From Bradyrhizobium diazoefficiens (GTDB lineage Bacteria > Pseudomonadota > Alphaproteobacteria > Rhizobiales > Xanthobacteraceae), in assembly GCF_018131185.1 (NCBI RefSeq), contig NZ_JAFCJE010000001.1:124001-188000 (forward strand): a stretch of DNA of 64,000 bases, given 5' to 3'. The notes beneath the pieces were generated by a model, which did not search any database, was not told where the DNA came from, and saw nothing but the letters and a program-made list of their open reading frames with translations. The position numbers were made by a program, and so were the translations under genes. Below are positions 42,996 through 51,977 of the stretch, piece after piece; position 1 is the stretch's first letter; every line of letters starts with the position of its first letter.

Positions 42996-44548
42996 ACATC
43001 ACGCACGGGCTACGGCGCGCGCTGCAGATCAATCCGAACGGGCTCGCCACCGTTTATGGCCAGCGGCGCCGCAACTGGGGCGAACTTGGCGAGCGCGTTG
43101 CCAGGTTGGCCGGCGGCCTGCGCTCGCGCGGCGTCAAAGACGGCGATCGCGTCGCTGTGCTATCCTTCAACTCGGACCGTTATCTCGAGCTTTACCTCGC
43201 GACCGGCTGGGCGGGCGGCGTGATCGTGCCGCTCAACATCCGCTGGAGCGCGCTGGAAAACGAGGACGCGCTGCGCGACTGCCGTGCCTCCGTTCTGCTG
43301 GTCGACAAGGCCTTCGCCCAGGTCGGCGCGCAGCTCGCCGGCGCCATTCCGGAGTTGAAGCTGATCTATGCCGATGACGGCGAGGTGCCGGCCGGGATGG
43401 AGAGCTATGAGGATCTGGTGGCCGGCAGCTCTGCGGTTGCAGATGCCATGCGCAAGGGCGACGACCTCGCCGGCATCTTCTACACCGGCGGAACCACCGG
43501 GCGTTCCAAGGGCGTGATGCTCAGCCACCAGAACCTGATGGCGAATGCGCTCAACGCTCTCGGCGAAGGACTGTTTCCGGGGAGTGCGACCTATCTGCAC
43601 GCCGCGCCGATGTTTCACCTCGCCAACGGCGCTGCGATGTATTCGCTGCTGCTCTCCGGCGGCTCAAACGTGATCGTTCAGGGCTTCACGCCCGAAGGCG
43701 TGATGGCTGCGATGCAGAGCGAGCGCGTCACCGACGTTCTGCTGGTGCCCACGATGATCCAGATGTTCGTCGATCACCCCGCGATCGGAAACTACGACTT
43801 GTCGTCGCTCAAGCACATCATCTACGGCGCCTCGCCGATCAGCGAGGCGGTGCTCGACCGTGCGGCTCGCGCGCTGCCGCATGTGCGCTTCACGCAAGCT
43901 TATGGCATGACCGAATTGTCGCCGATCGCGACACTGCTGCATGCCGGCGAGCATGTCGGGGAGGGGCGCAGAAAGGGACGTCATCGCGGTGCCGGCCGCG
44001 CCACGCTCGGGTGCGAGGTCCGCATCGTCGACGAGAACGACCGGCCCGTGCCGGCAAGGTCCGTCGGCGAGATCGTGGTGCGCGGCGATACCGTGATGAT
44101 GGGCTATTGGGAACGGCCGGAGGAGACCGCGCGCGCCGTCGTCGATGGCTGGATGCACACGGGCGATGGCGGCTATATGGACGAGGACGGGTTCATCTAT
44201 GTCGTCGACCGCGTCAAGGATATGATCATCTCGGGCGGCGAGAATGTGTATTCGGTCGAGGTCGAGAACGCGCTGGCGCAGCATCCGTCGGTGCTGCAAT
44301 GCGCCGTCATCGGAATTCCCAATGAACAATGGGGGGAGCAGGTCCATGCCGTCGTGGTCAGACGCAGCGGCGTGGATGTTTCGGCGGGCGAGCTGATCGA
44401 GTTCACGAAGACGTTGATTGCTGGCTATAAGTGCCCGCGCAGCATCGAGATCACCGAGACGCCGCTGCCGCTGTCCGGCGCCGGCAAGGTGCTGAAGCGC
44501 GAGCTGCGCCGGCCGTTCTGGGAGGGGCGGGAACGCCGGGTCAGCTGA
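42992..44548 (+). CDS. Acyl-CoA ligase (ANL superfamily)
   Basis: 518 aa. Motifs are FYTGGTTGRSKGVMLSH, YGMTELSP, GWMHTGDGGYMDEDGF, DRVKDMIISGGENVYSVEVE and the catalytic Lys in LSGAGKVLKREL. The start overlaps the TetR stop by 4 bp (ATGA), so the two are co-expressed. It presumably activates the acid that the divergent beta-oxidation genes degrade. Confidence 0.92.
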   Translation: MNITHGLRRALQINPNGLATVYGQRRRNWGELGERVARLAGGLRSRGVKDGDRVAVLSFNSDRYLELYLATGWAGGVIVPLNIRWSALENEDALRDCRASVLLVDKAFAQVGAQLAGAIPELKLIYADDGEVPAGMESYEDLVAGSSAVADAMRKGDDLAGIFYTGGTTGRSKGVMLSHQNLMANALNALGEGLFPGSATYLHAAPMFHLANGAAMYSLLLSGGSNVIVQGFTPEGVMAAMQSERVTDVLLVPTMIQMFVDHPAIGNYDLSSLKHIIYGASPISEAVLDRAARALPHVRFTQAYGMTELSPIATLLHAGEHVGEGRRKGRHRGAGRATLGCEVRIVDENDRPVPARSVGEIVVRGDTVMMGYWERPEETARAVVDGWMHTGDGGYMDEDGFIYVVDRVKDMIISGGENVYSVEVENALAQHPSVLQCAVIGIPNEQWGEQVHAVVVRRSGVDVSAGELIEFTKTLIAGYKCPRSIEITETPLPLSGAGKVLKRELRRPFWEGRERRVS

Positions 44549-44635
44549 CGGCTTCCGCTCGCATCGAGGTGCACACACCCGCGACGAGCGCGCGAAGTTT
44601 CGTGTTTTCAGATCGCGGTCGCGCAGGTACCATTG

Positions 44636-45337
44636 GTGCGATCCATTCGGGAACATTCAGTCTTGGTCGAGACGCGCGAGCTCAAGCTCGACATCGAGCG
44701 CATCGGCACGGTCTCGGCAGTGCTGACGCGGCCGGACCATGCGCGCGCCTGCTACGTGCTGGCGCACGGTGCCGGCGCCGACATGCGGCACTCCTTCATG
44801 GAGAAGGTCGCGGCAGGCCTGGCGGAGCGCGGCATCGCGACGCTCCGCTTCAATTTTCCGTACATGGAGAAGAAGCTGGGGCGTCCAGACCAGCCGGCGG
44901 TCGCGCACGCCGCCATCCGCGCGGCGGTGGAGGAGGCGGCGCGGCTGTGCCCGGGATTGAAGCTCGTTGCCGGCGGAAAATCGTTCGGCGGGCGCATGAC
45001 GTCGCAGGCGCAGTCGAAGGCACAGCTGCCTGGTGTCAAAGGGCTCGCCTTCCTCGGCTTTCCCTTGCATGCCGCGAAGAAGCCCTCATCCGAGCGCGCA
45101 GAACACCTCACCGGCATCGCCATTCCCATGCTGTTCCTGCAAGGCACGCGCGACGGGCTTGCCGATCTCGGCCATCTCAAGCCGGTGATCGCCACGCTCG
45201 GGCCGAAGGCGACGCTACATGAGATCGAAGGCGGCGATCACTCCTTCGCGGTCTTGAAAAAGTCCGGCCGTAGCAACGACGAGGCGCTGTCAGAGGTGCT
45301 CGACACGCTGGCGGCGTGGATCGACCTGCTCGCCTGA
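44636..45337 (+). CDS. Alpha/beta hydrolase family protein (dienelactone-hydrolase-like/KANL3-Tex30 type)
   Basis: About 233 aa. The strand-elbow region is CYVLAHGAGADMRHSFMEKVAAGLAERGIATLRFNFPY, the nucleophile elbow AGGKSFGGRM, and a C-terminal His sits in GGDHSF. The start could be the GTG at 44636 or a nearby TTG. It lies downstream of the ligase on the same strand, 87 bp away. The substrate is unknown. Confidence 0.78.
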   Translation: MRSIREHSVLVETRELKLDIERIGTVSAVLTRPDHARACYVLAHGAGADMRHSFMEKVAAGLAERGIATLRFNFPYMEKKLGRPDQPAVAHAAIRAAVEEAARLCPGLKLVAGGKSFGGRMTSQAQSKAQLPGVKGLAFLGFPLHAAKKPSSERAEHLTGIAIPMLFLQGTRDGLADLGHLKPVIATLGPKATLHEIEGGDHSFAVLKKSGRSNDEALSEVLDTLAAWIDLLA

Positions 45338-45340
45338 ACT

Positions 45341-46315
45341 TCACGCGGAGTAAAGCCCCTTGTCGCGCGCCTTCTGGATCGCGAGCGCGGCGATCAGATC
45401 GAGTGTCGGCGTCGACAGGCCGGCGGTGCGCGCGAAAGCTTGGGGCGCCCTCACCAGCACGTCGATTTCCATGGCACGGCCGAGCTCGTAATCCTGGAGC
45501 AGCGACGGCTTGTGATTGGGGGCAGGGCCGCTGCGGGTCACGCGCTTGACTTCGGGGATGAAGTGCTGGGCGATCTCGTTGGCCTCGTTCAGCATGCGTG
45601 GAATCACCTCCACAAAGGCGGGGTCGTCGCGCACGCCCCGGGCGGTCTGGCCGGTGAGCAGGCACAGCACCGAGAGCGACATGTTGGTCAGCAGCTTTGA
45701 CCAGATCGCCTCGCGGATCTCGGCGACCGGCGGCGATTCTAGCCGCGCCTCGTTGAAGACGCCGCGCAGCTTGGTGATGCGTTCGCAATGGCGGTCATCG
45801 CATTCGCCGATCAAGAGGCGGTTGCGGTCCGGGGTAAGATTGTGCACCACGCCGGGCGCGGTCACCTCGTTGGAGGAGAAGACGACGCCGCCGATGATCC
45901 GTTCCTTCGGGATGCAGGCGCGCAGGCGTCCGCCTGGGTCGAGGAAGGATATGTCGGGCGGGGTCGGATGCCGCGGCGGCAGGCCGATGCCGTACCACCA
46001 GGGGATGCCGTTCTGCGCAAATACGATCGCGGTGTCGTCTTGGAGCAGCGGCTTGATGCTGGAAACCAGCCCCGTTAGCGCGGTTGCCTTCAGCGTCGAG
46101 ATCACGACGTCCTGCGGGCCGAGCTGGGCCGGATCGCCCGATGCGTTCACCTTGGCGCTGACCTCGGAATCGCCGACGCGCAGCTTGAGGCCGCCTGCAC
46201 GCGCGGCCTCGAGATGCGCGCCCCGCATCACGCATGAGACCTCGTGGCCGGCGCGCGCCAGCCGGACCGCGATGTGGCTGCCGACGGCCCCCGCGCCGAA
46301 TATGCAGATGCGCAT
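45341..46315 (-). CDS. 2-dehydropantoate 2-reductase family protein
   Basis: 324 aa. The Rossmann motif ICIFGAGAVGSHIAVRLA is at the N-terminus, then FAQNGIPWWYG, a C-terminal NLTP and a helical domain with KPSLLQDYELGRAMEIDVLV. It belongs to the ketopantoate-reductase fold, as does 19797-20795. The ATG at 46315 is chosen. It is convergent with the hydrolase and divergent from the frameshifted hydratase. Confidence 0.84.
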   Translation of the reverse strand: MRICIFGAGAVGSHIAVRLARAGHEVSCVMRGAHLEAARAGGLKLRVGDSEVSAKVNASGDPAQLGPQDVVISTLKATALTGLVSSIKPLLQDDTAIVFAQNGIPWWYGIGLPPRHPTPPDISFLDPGGRLRACIPKERIIGGVVFSSNEVTAPGVVHNLTPDRNRLLIGECDDRHCERITKLRGVFNEARLESPPVAEIREAIWSKLLTNMSLSVLCLLTGQTARGVRDDPAFVEVIPRMLNEANEIAQHFIPEVKRVTRSGPAPNHKPSLLQDYELGRAMEIDVLVRAPQAFARTAGLSTPTLDLIAALAIQKARDKGLYSA

Positions 46316-46467
46316 GATGATTCCGTCCTGTCCCTTGGTGCCGTCAGGCGGCAGCATGACACAAGCCGCCATGCGATGGGCGCGACCGCCCTACGCTGGA
46401 AAGATATGGATCGGGACGCGTGGCCTCGGCCATAGTGCGTGCCAAGCAACTGACCGGAGGATCGCCG

Positions 46468-47264
46468 ATGACTGCCAGCCCCGTCCTGTGGACCCTTGAT
46501 GAGCGTGGGGTTGCGAACGTCACGTTGAACCGGCCGGAGGTCAACAACGCTATGACGGTGCGCTGATCGCAGGCGTGCTCGCGGCCATGGACGAGTTGGC
46601 GAAGAAGCCGGCCTTGCGTGTCGTCGTGCTCCGGGGCAACGGCAGGCATTTCCAGGCCGGCGCCGACCTGAAATGGATCAACGGCGTGCGTCCGCAATCA
46701 GCGGAGGCAAACGAGGCAGCGTCGCGCGCCACCTTCGAAGCGGTGCAGCGGCTCAACACGCTGGCGATCCCGACCGTCGCCCTGGTGCAGGGCGGCTGTT
46801 TCGGCGGCGGCACCGGCGTGATCGCGGCCTGCGACGTAGTGATTGCCGCCGACAACGCCCTGTTCTCCATCACCGAGGTGCGTTGGGGTCTCACCGCTGC
46901 GATCATCATCCCGCAGCTTTGCGATGCCATCGGCGTGCGGCAAGTCCGCCGCTACGCGCTGACCGGCGAACGTTTTGGTGCCGAGGACGCCCGCCGCATC
47001 GGCCTCGTTCACGAGGTCGTGCCGCTCGCCGAACTCGAAGCTGCAGGCCGCAAGGTGGTCGAGCAATTGCTCGCCAACGGACCCGACGCGATGGCCGAGA
47101 CCAAGCGCCTCGCGCTGGAGAGCTCGTTCGGCGGTATGGCGGTGGACGATGCGGCGTACACCCGGCTGGTGCATCTGCATTCGCTCAAGCGCCAGAGCGC
47201 GGAAGCGGCGGAAGGGCTGGCCTCGTTCGCGGAGAAGCGGGCGGCGAAGTGGACCGGCGGCTAG
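46468..47264 (+). pseudogene. Enoyl-CoA hydratase broken by a one-base frameshift
   Basis: The ATG at 46468, with GGAGG upstream, reads MTASPVLWTLDERGV...LNRPEVNNAM and reaches a TGA at 46564-46566. From TAT at 46551 a different frame continues YDGALIAGVLAAMDELAKKP, then HFQAGADLKWING and AACDVVIAADNALFSITE to the normal end. Joined, NNA-YDGALIAG is the expected crotonase sequence. The simplest explanation is loss of one base near 46549 (GCCTAT becoming GCTAT). It could be a real mutation or a sequencing error. Confidence 0.75.
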
Positions 47265-47279
47265 AGCCGAGCCGGCCGC

Positions 47280-47552
47280 TCAGCAGCCGCGGCAGATGTT
47301 GTTGATGCTGCGATAGACGGCGTCGTCGTCCTGCCGCATCTGGCGCAGCGTTTCGAGTGTGGTGCCATCGTTCGTGGGTGCGGGCGGCTTGCGCTTTGCG
47401 GCGAGCTCTTCCTCCTGCCGCTTGTAGCAGGCCTCGCGATCGGGCTTGACCTGGATGAAGCGGCAGTTCTGCTCCACGGCTGCGGCGGTGGTGGCGGAGA
47501 TCGCGAGAGCAATCAAGGCAGGCAGGGCAGGTTTCATGACAATCGAATCCAT
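47280..47552 (-). CDS. Small secreted Cys-containing protein, unknown function
   Basis: 90 aa from an ATG at 47552 that has GAAGGGG upstream. A signal peptide (LPALIALAISATTAAA) precedes a short mature part with four cysteines (QNCRF, REACYK, NNICRGC). The charged middle looks helical. No known domain was recognised. Confidence 0.65.
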   Translation of the reverse strand: MDSIVMKPALPALIALAISATTAAAVEQNCRFIQVKPDREACYKRQEEELAAKRKPPAPTNDGTTLETLRQMRQDDDAVYRSINNICRGC

Positions 47553-47615
47553 GGCGGCCCCTTCTCTCAGGTCCATTGTCGGAGAGCAACCGCCATCCTG
47601 GGATAGCGCCGCCGC

Positions 47616-48500
47616 CTATAGCGACGGCGTCAGTGACGTTTTCAGCAATGTCAGCAGCGCCTGGACGGCCGCTGCGTTGCGCCGCCGCTCGGGGATCGCA
47701 GCCTTCACCCACAATTCCGGAACCGGAAAGTCGCGCAGCACCGGCTTCAGCCTGCCGTCCCGCAAGGCATCCGCCACGAGATAATGCGAGATCAACGCGA
47801 TGCCGTTGCCGGCGATGGCGCTGCGCGCCAGCACGTGCCCCTCGTTCGAGGAGAGTAGCGGGCTGACCTGGATGCTGATACGGCCGCGCGGCCCGTCGAA
47901 AATCCACTCCGGGCCCGTCGGCAGAAAACTGAGGCAACGATGCTCGACGAGGTCGCGCGGATGCTTTGGCGTGCCATGTTTCTTCAGATAGGCGGGCGAG
48001 GCACAGAGCAGCCGCTTCAGCGCGCAGAGCGGCTCGTCGACCACGCCGCCGAACGAATGCGGGAAAGCGCCGATGGCGATGTCGAAGCCTTCGGTCACGG
48101 GATCGACCGGGCGATCGATCAGCACGATATCGAGCTTGAGCTTCGGGTTCTGGGTCTGGAACGCACTGAAGGCATCGGCGAGCCGTGCCACCGTCAGTGA
48201 GGTCGGCGCCTTGATGCGCAAGTGATCGACGAGATCGTGGCCTTTCTCGCCCATGCGCGAGAGCAGGTCGGTCGCGTCGGTCACCACACCGCGCGCGCGA
48301 TGCACGTAGCGCTGCCCGGCTTCGGTCAGGCGCAACTGCCGGGTCGAGCGGTGAAACAGCGGCGTGCCGATCCGCGCCTCCAGTTGCGTGACGCGCTTGG
48401 CGACGACCGAGGTCGAGACATCGAGTTTTCGCGCCGCGGCGGAGAAACCGGCCGCATCCGCGGTGGCGAGGAAGGCTTGCAGGTTCACCAGGATGTCCAT
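47616..48500 (-). CDS. LysR-family transcriptional regulator
   Basis: 294 aa. The winged helix reads NLQAFLATADAAGFSAAARKLDVSTSVVAKRVTQLEARIGTPLFHR, followed by a LysR substrate domain. This is the CrgA/DsdC-like branch that starts with MDILVNLQAF. It is divergent from the FAD oxidoreductase at 48612 with 111 bp between, so that gene and the following ABC transporter are likely targets. Confidence 0.9.
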   Translation of the reverse strand: MDILVNLQAFLATADAAGFSAAARKLDVSTSVVAKRVTQLEARIGTPLFHRSTRQLRLTEAGQRYVHRARGVVTDATDLLSRMGEKGHDLVDHLRIKAPTSLTVARLADAFSAFQTQNPKLKLDIVLIDRPVDPVTEGFDIAIGAFPHSFGGVVDEPLCALKRLLCASPAYLKKHGTPKHPRDLVEHRCLSFLPTGPEWIFDGPRGRISIQVSPLLSSNEGHVLARSAIAGNGIALISHYLVADALRDGRLKPVLRDFPVPELWVKAAIPERRRNAAAVQALLTLLKTSLTPSL

Positions 48501-48611
48501 GTCGACCTTTCTCGATTCGCGTAAGCTGATCGCGTATTTTGGTGGATTGTAGCCCGCCTCGCGTTAATTCATAGTCGCACCCAAGCAAGAGAGTTCGGGA
48601 AGGGACGTGCC

Positions 48612-49976
48612 ATGCGGGCCATGACGATCGAAGAACCGGCACGCCAGGTGCCGCTTTATGGCGAGTACGAAGTGGTCGTGCTCGGCGGCGGCCCGGCCGG
48701 CATCGTCGCGGCGGCTTCAGCCGCGCGCGCGGGGCGAAAGACGCTGCTGATCGAGCGCTACGGCTTCCTCGGGGGTATGGGCACCGCGGCCGGTGTCACC
48801 AATTTCTGTGGCCTGCATGGCAATGTCTACGGCGAGCATCGCCGGCTGGTGCAAGGCATGGCCTCGGAGTTCCTGGCGCGCATCGATCGGCTGGGCGGCC
48901 TCAACACGCCGCATCTGATCCTTGGCAAGGTCTTTGCCCAGGCCTATGACACCGCGGCCTACAAGATCGCGGCCGACGAGCTGCTCGCCAGTCACAATGT
49001 GCACATTCTCTTCCATGCGCTTGGCGCTGGCGTGGTGATGGGGAACGAACGCCGCATCGACGCGCTGATGGTCGAGACCAAGGCCGGCCGGCGAGCGGTG
49101 CGATCGGAGATATTCATCGATTGCTCCGGCGACGGCGATCTCGCGGTCTGGGCCGGCGCGCCGTTCGAAATCGGCGACCAGCATGGCCATCCGCTGTACC
49201 CTTCGATGATGCTCCGCCTCAACGGCATCGATCCTGAGAAGGCGGGCGAAGCGTGGCGGACCATCCCGCAATTGATGGAGAAAGCCATCGCGGCCGGCAC
49301 GCATCAATTTCCACGGAAAAGCGCGATCGTGCGACCGCAGAAATCCGGCATCGAATGGCGGGTGAACTTCACGCAGGTCGCGCGCGCGGATGGCCACGCC
49401 ATCAACGGCGTCGAGCCCGACGATCTCACCCGCGGCGAGATCGAGGGCCGCAAGCAGGCGCTTGCCGCGTTCGAATTCCTGCGCACCGTGCCGGGCTTCG
49501 AAAAATCCTACATCGTCGATCTGCCGCCGCAGCTCGGCATCCGCGAGACCCGCCGCATCAAGGGCGGCTACCAGCTCAGCGGCGAGGACGTGCTCGGCTG
49601 CGCCTCCTTTACCGATTCCATCGGCGTCAATGGTTGGCCGATCGAGGCCCACGTTCCCGGTGACGTCGTCTTCACCTTCCCGCCGATCCCGGACTCGCGC
49701 GGCTATAACGAGCTGCCGTACCGGATGCTGGTGCCCGAAGGCGTCGACAATCTCCTGGTCGCCGGCCGCTGTGCCTCGATGACCCATGAGGGCCAGTCGG
49801 CCGCCCGGGTATCCGGTGCCTGTTTCGTGATGGGGGAGGCGGCCGGTTCCGCCGCGGCGCTGGCGCTGTCCGGAAATCGGATCCCGCGTGACATCCCCGT
49901 TGAAAAATTGCAGGAAACGTTGAAACAACAGGGCGCCTTCATCGGCCGGGATCAACCGGCCCCTGAGGGCCTCTAA
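48612..49976 (+). CDS. FAD-dependent oxidoreductase (FAD_oxidored family)
   Basis: 454 aa. The N-terminal dinucleotide motif is VVVLGGGPAGIVAAASAARAG, followed by GGMGTAAGVTNFCGLHG, FIDCSGDGDLAVWAGAPFE and a C-terminal NLLVAGRCASMTHEGQSAARVSG, which completes the FAD site. GGGAAGGGA precedes the start. The family is widespread but poorly characterised. It sits 35 bp before the NitT/TauT-type receptor gene, so it probably acts on the imported compound. Confidence 0.86.
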   Translation: MRAMTIEEPARQVPLYGEYEVVVLGGGPAGIVAAASAARAGRKTLLIERYGFLGGMGTAAGVTNFCGLHGNVYGEHRRLVQGMASEFLARIDRLGGLNTPHLILGKVFAQAYDTAAYKIAADELLASHNVHILFHALGAGVVMGNERRIDALMVETKAGRRAVRSEIFIDCSGDGDLAVWAGAPFEIGDQHGHPLYPSMMLRLNGIDPEKAGEAWRTIPQLMEKAIAAGTHQFPRKSAIVRPQKSGIEWRVNFTQVARADGHAINGVEPDDLTRGEIEGRKQALAAFEFLRTVPGFEKSYIVDLPPQLGIRETRRIKGGYQLSGEDVLGCASFTDSIGVNGWPIEAHVPGDVVFTFPPIPDSRGYNELPYRMLVPEGVDNLLVAGRCASMTHEGQSAARVSGACFVMGEAAGSAAALALSGNRIPRDIPVEKLQETLKQQGAFIGRDQPAPEGL

Positions 49977-50011
49977 CGGACTGCTGAGAGAAACGACGAG
50001 GGAGGAACGGG

Positions 50012-51016
50012 ATGATCGGGATTGCGCGGCTTGCGGTAGCCAGTCTTTTGGCGATTATGGCGGTGGGCACGGCCCGGGCCGAAGACGCGCTCAAGGCCAG
50101 GATCGGCGTGTTGCGCCTGTCCTCCTCTGCGCCGGTTTTCATTGCGCAGGACAAGGGCTATTTCCGCGAGGCCGGCCTCGAGGTCGAGCTGAAATTCTTC
50201 GACGCGGCACAGCCGATCGCGGTCGCGACGACCTCGGGCGACGTCGATTTCGGCATCACCGCCTTCACCGCGGGTCTCTACAATCTCGCCGGCAAGGGCA
50301 CGCTGAAGGTGATCGGCGGCATGAGCCGCGAGAAGGCCGGCTATCCCCTGATCGGCTATTTTGCCAGCAACAACGCCTACGCGGCCGGGTTGAAGACGCC
50401 GAAGGATCTCGCCGGCAAGCGCGTGGCGATGACCCAGGTCGGGTCGAGCTTCCACTATTCGCTCGGCCTGCTCGCCGACAAATACGGCTTCAAGCTCGCT
50501 GAGGTGAAGATCGTGCCGCTGCAATCGCTGTCGAATGCGGCGGCTGCACTGAAGGGCGAGACCGTCGATGCGGCACTGCTGCCGATCTCCACGGCGCGAA
50601 AACTGATGGACGAGGGCGGCGCGAAATTCCTGGGGTGGGTTGGCGACGAGACGCCCTGGCAATTGGGCGCGGTGTTCGCCTCGCCGAAGACGCTGGCCAA
50701 CAAGGCGCTGGTGACGAAACTGCTCGGCGCGCTCGCCAAGGCGGACCGCGAATATCACGACGTCATCCTCGCCGCGATGAAGGACGGCGTTGCGCCCATC
50801 AACGACAAGACGAAGCCGCTGCTGGAAATCATCGCCAAGTACACCAATCTGCCGGTCGAGCAGGTGGTCGGCAACTGCGCCTATATCGATCCCGATGGCA
50901 AACTCGACGTGAAGAACGTCGACAACCAGATCAAATGGCTCCAGGAGCAGGGCTTCGCCGACAAGGGCTTTGACGCGGATGCGATCATCGCCAAGGACTA
51001 TGTGAAGGCGGATTGA
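50012..51016 (+). CDS. NitT/TauT-family ABC transporter substrate-binding protein
   Basis: 334 aa with a signal peptide (LAVASLLAIMAVGTARA) and the SsuA/TauA-like opening ARIGVLRLSSSAPVFIAQDKGYFREAGLEVELKFFD. GAGGAACGGG precedes the ATG. It is followed by ATPase and permease genes, with a repeat element between. Confidence 0.9.
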   Translation: MIGIARLAVASLLAIMAVGTARAEDALKARIGVLRLSSSAPVFIAQDKGYFREAGLEVELKFFDAAQPIAVATTSGDVDFGITAFTAGLYNLAGKGTLKVIGGMSREKAGYPLIGYFASNNAYAAGLKTPKDLAGKRVAMTQVGSSFHYSLGLLADKYGFKLAEVKIVPLQSLSNAAAALKGETVDAALLPISTARKLMDEGGAKFLGWVGDETPWQLGAVFASPKTLANKALVTKLLGALAKADREYHDVILAAMKDGVAPINDKTKPLLEIIAKYTNLPVEQVVGNCAYIDPDGKLDVKNVDNQIKWLQEQGFADKGFDADAIIAKDYVKAD

Positions 51017-51038
51017 TGTCACTGGCTCCCAACCATCC

Positions 51039-51182
51039 CCGTCATCCTGAGGTGCGCGATTTGCGGTCTTCCGCAAGTCGCGCCTCGAAGGATGCACGGC
51101 CCGGATGTAGCGGGGCCACTCATCCTTCGAGGCTCCCGTTCCGATGCCCGAGCATCGCAACGCTCGCACCTCAGGATGACGG
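51039..51182. repeat. Long intergenic palindromic repeat, family C, copy 2
   Basis: The left arm is CCGTCATCCTGAGGTGCGCG; the right arm ends CGCTCGCACCTCAGGATGACGG. The inner part holds CCTCGAAGGATG and CATCCTTCGAGG. It lies within the NitT/TauT-type transporter unit, between receptor and ATPase genes. Confidence 0.7.
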
Positions 51183-51203
51183 GGTGAGACCGGGAGATGC
51201 CGA

Positions 51204-51977
51204 ATGGACCTGATCGCCAACCACATCACCCATCGCTTCGGCGAACTCGCCGTGCTCGACGACGTCTCCTTCACCGTCGGCGCCGGCGAGGTGGTGGCGA
51301 TCGTGGGGCCCTCGGGCTGCGGGAAAAGCACGCTGCTCTCGATCCTCGGCGGGTTGTTGCAGCCGAGCTCCGGTGCGCCCGAGCTGCGCGGCGCGCCGCC
51401 GGCGGACAGTCTCAATCCGCTGACCTTCGTGTTCCAGGATTTTGCGCTGCTGCCTTGGGCTACGGTCGAGGAGAACGTCGAATTCCCGCTGCTGCACACC
51501 CAGCTTTCGGCCGCGCAGCGCCGCGCGCTGGTCGACGACGCCTTGCGTCGCACGAGCCTGACCGATTTTCGCAAAACCTATCCAAAGCAGCTTTCCGGCG
51601 GCATGCGCCAGCGCGTCGGCATTTCGCGCGCGCTCGCGGTCAAGCCCGCCATCCTCTTGATGGACGAGCCGCTGTCGGCGCTGGATTCGCAGACCCGCGA
51701 ACTCTTGATGGAGGATTTCGTCCGCCTGCTCGCCGATGGCGGCATGGGCGCGGTGTATGTCACCCACAATCTCGAAGAGGCGGCGCGGCTTGCAGACCGT
51801 ATCGTGGTGCTGTCGCGGCGGCCCGGCCGTATCCGCGAGGTAGTGGCCGTGCCGATGTCACGGGCCGCGCGCGCCGAAGCTGCGGCGCGCGAGAAGCTGC
51901 TGGCGCTGCAGAACCAGATCTGGTCGCTGATCCGCAACGAGGCCATCGATGCCGAGCGCGAGGTCCAGCATGCTTGA
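51204..51977 (+). CDS. NitT/TauT-family ABC transporter ATPase
   Basis: 257 aa. Walker A is GPSGCGKST, the Q-loop VFQDFALLPWATVEENV, the signature LSGGMRQRVGISRA, Walker B ILLMDEP, and the switch His is in YVTHNLEEA. The stop overlaps the permease start. Confidence 0.92.
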   Translation: MDLIANHITHRFGELAVLDDVSFTVGAGEVVAIVGPSGCGKSTLLSILGGLLQPSSGAPELRGAPPADSLNPLTFVFQDFALLPWATVEENVEFPLLHTQLSAAQRRALVDDALRRTSLTDFRKTYPKQLSGGMRQRVGISRALAVKPAILLMDEPLSALDSQTRELLMEDFVRLLADGGMGAVYVTHNLEEAARLADRIVVLSRRPGRIREVVAVPMSRAARAEAAAREKLLALQNQIWSLIRNEAIDAEREVQHA

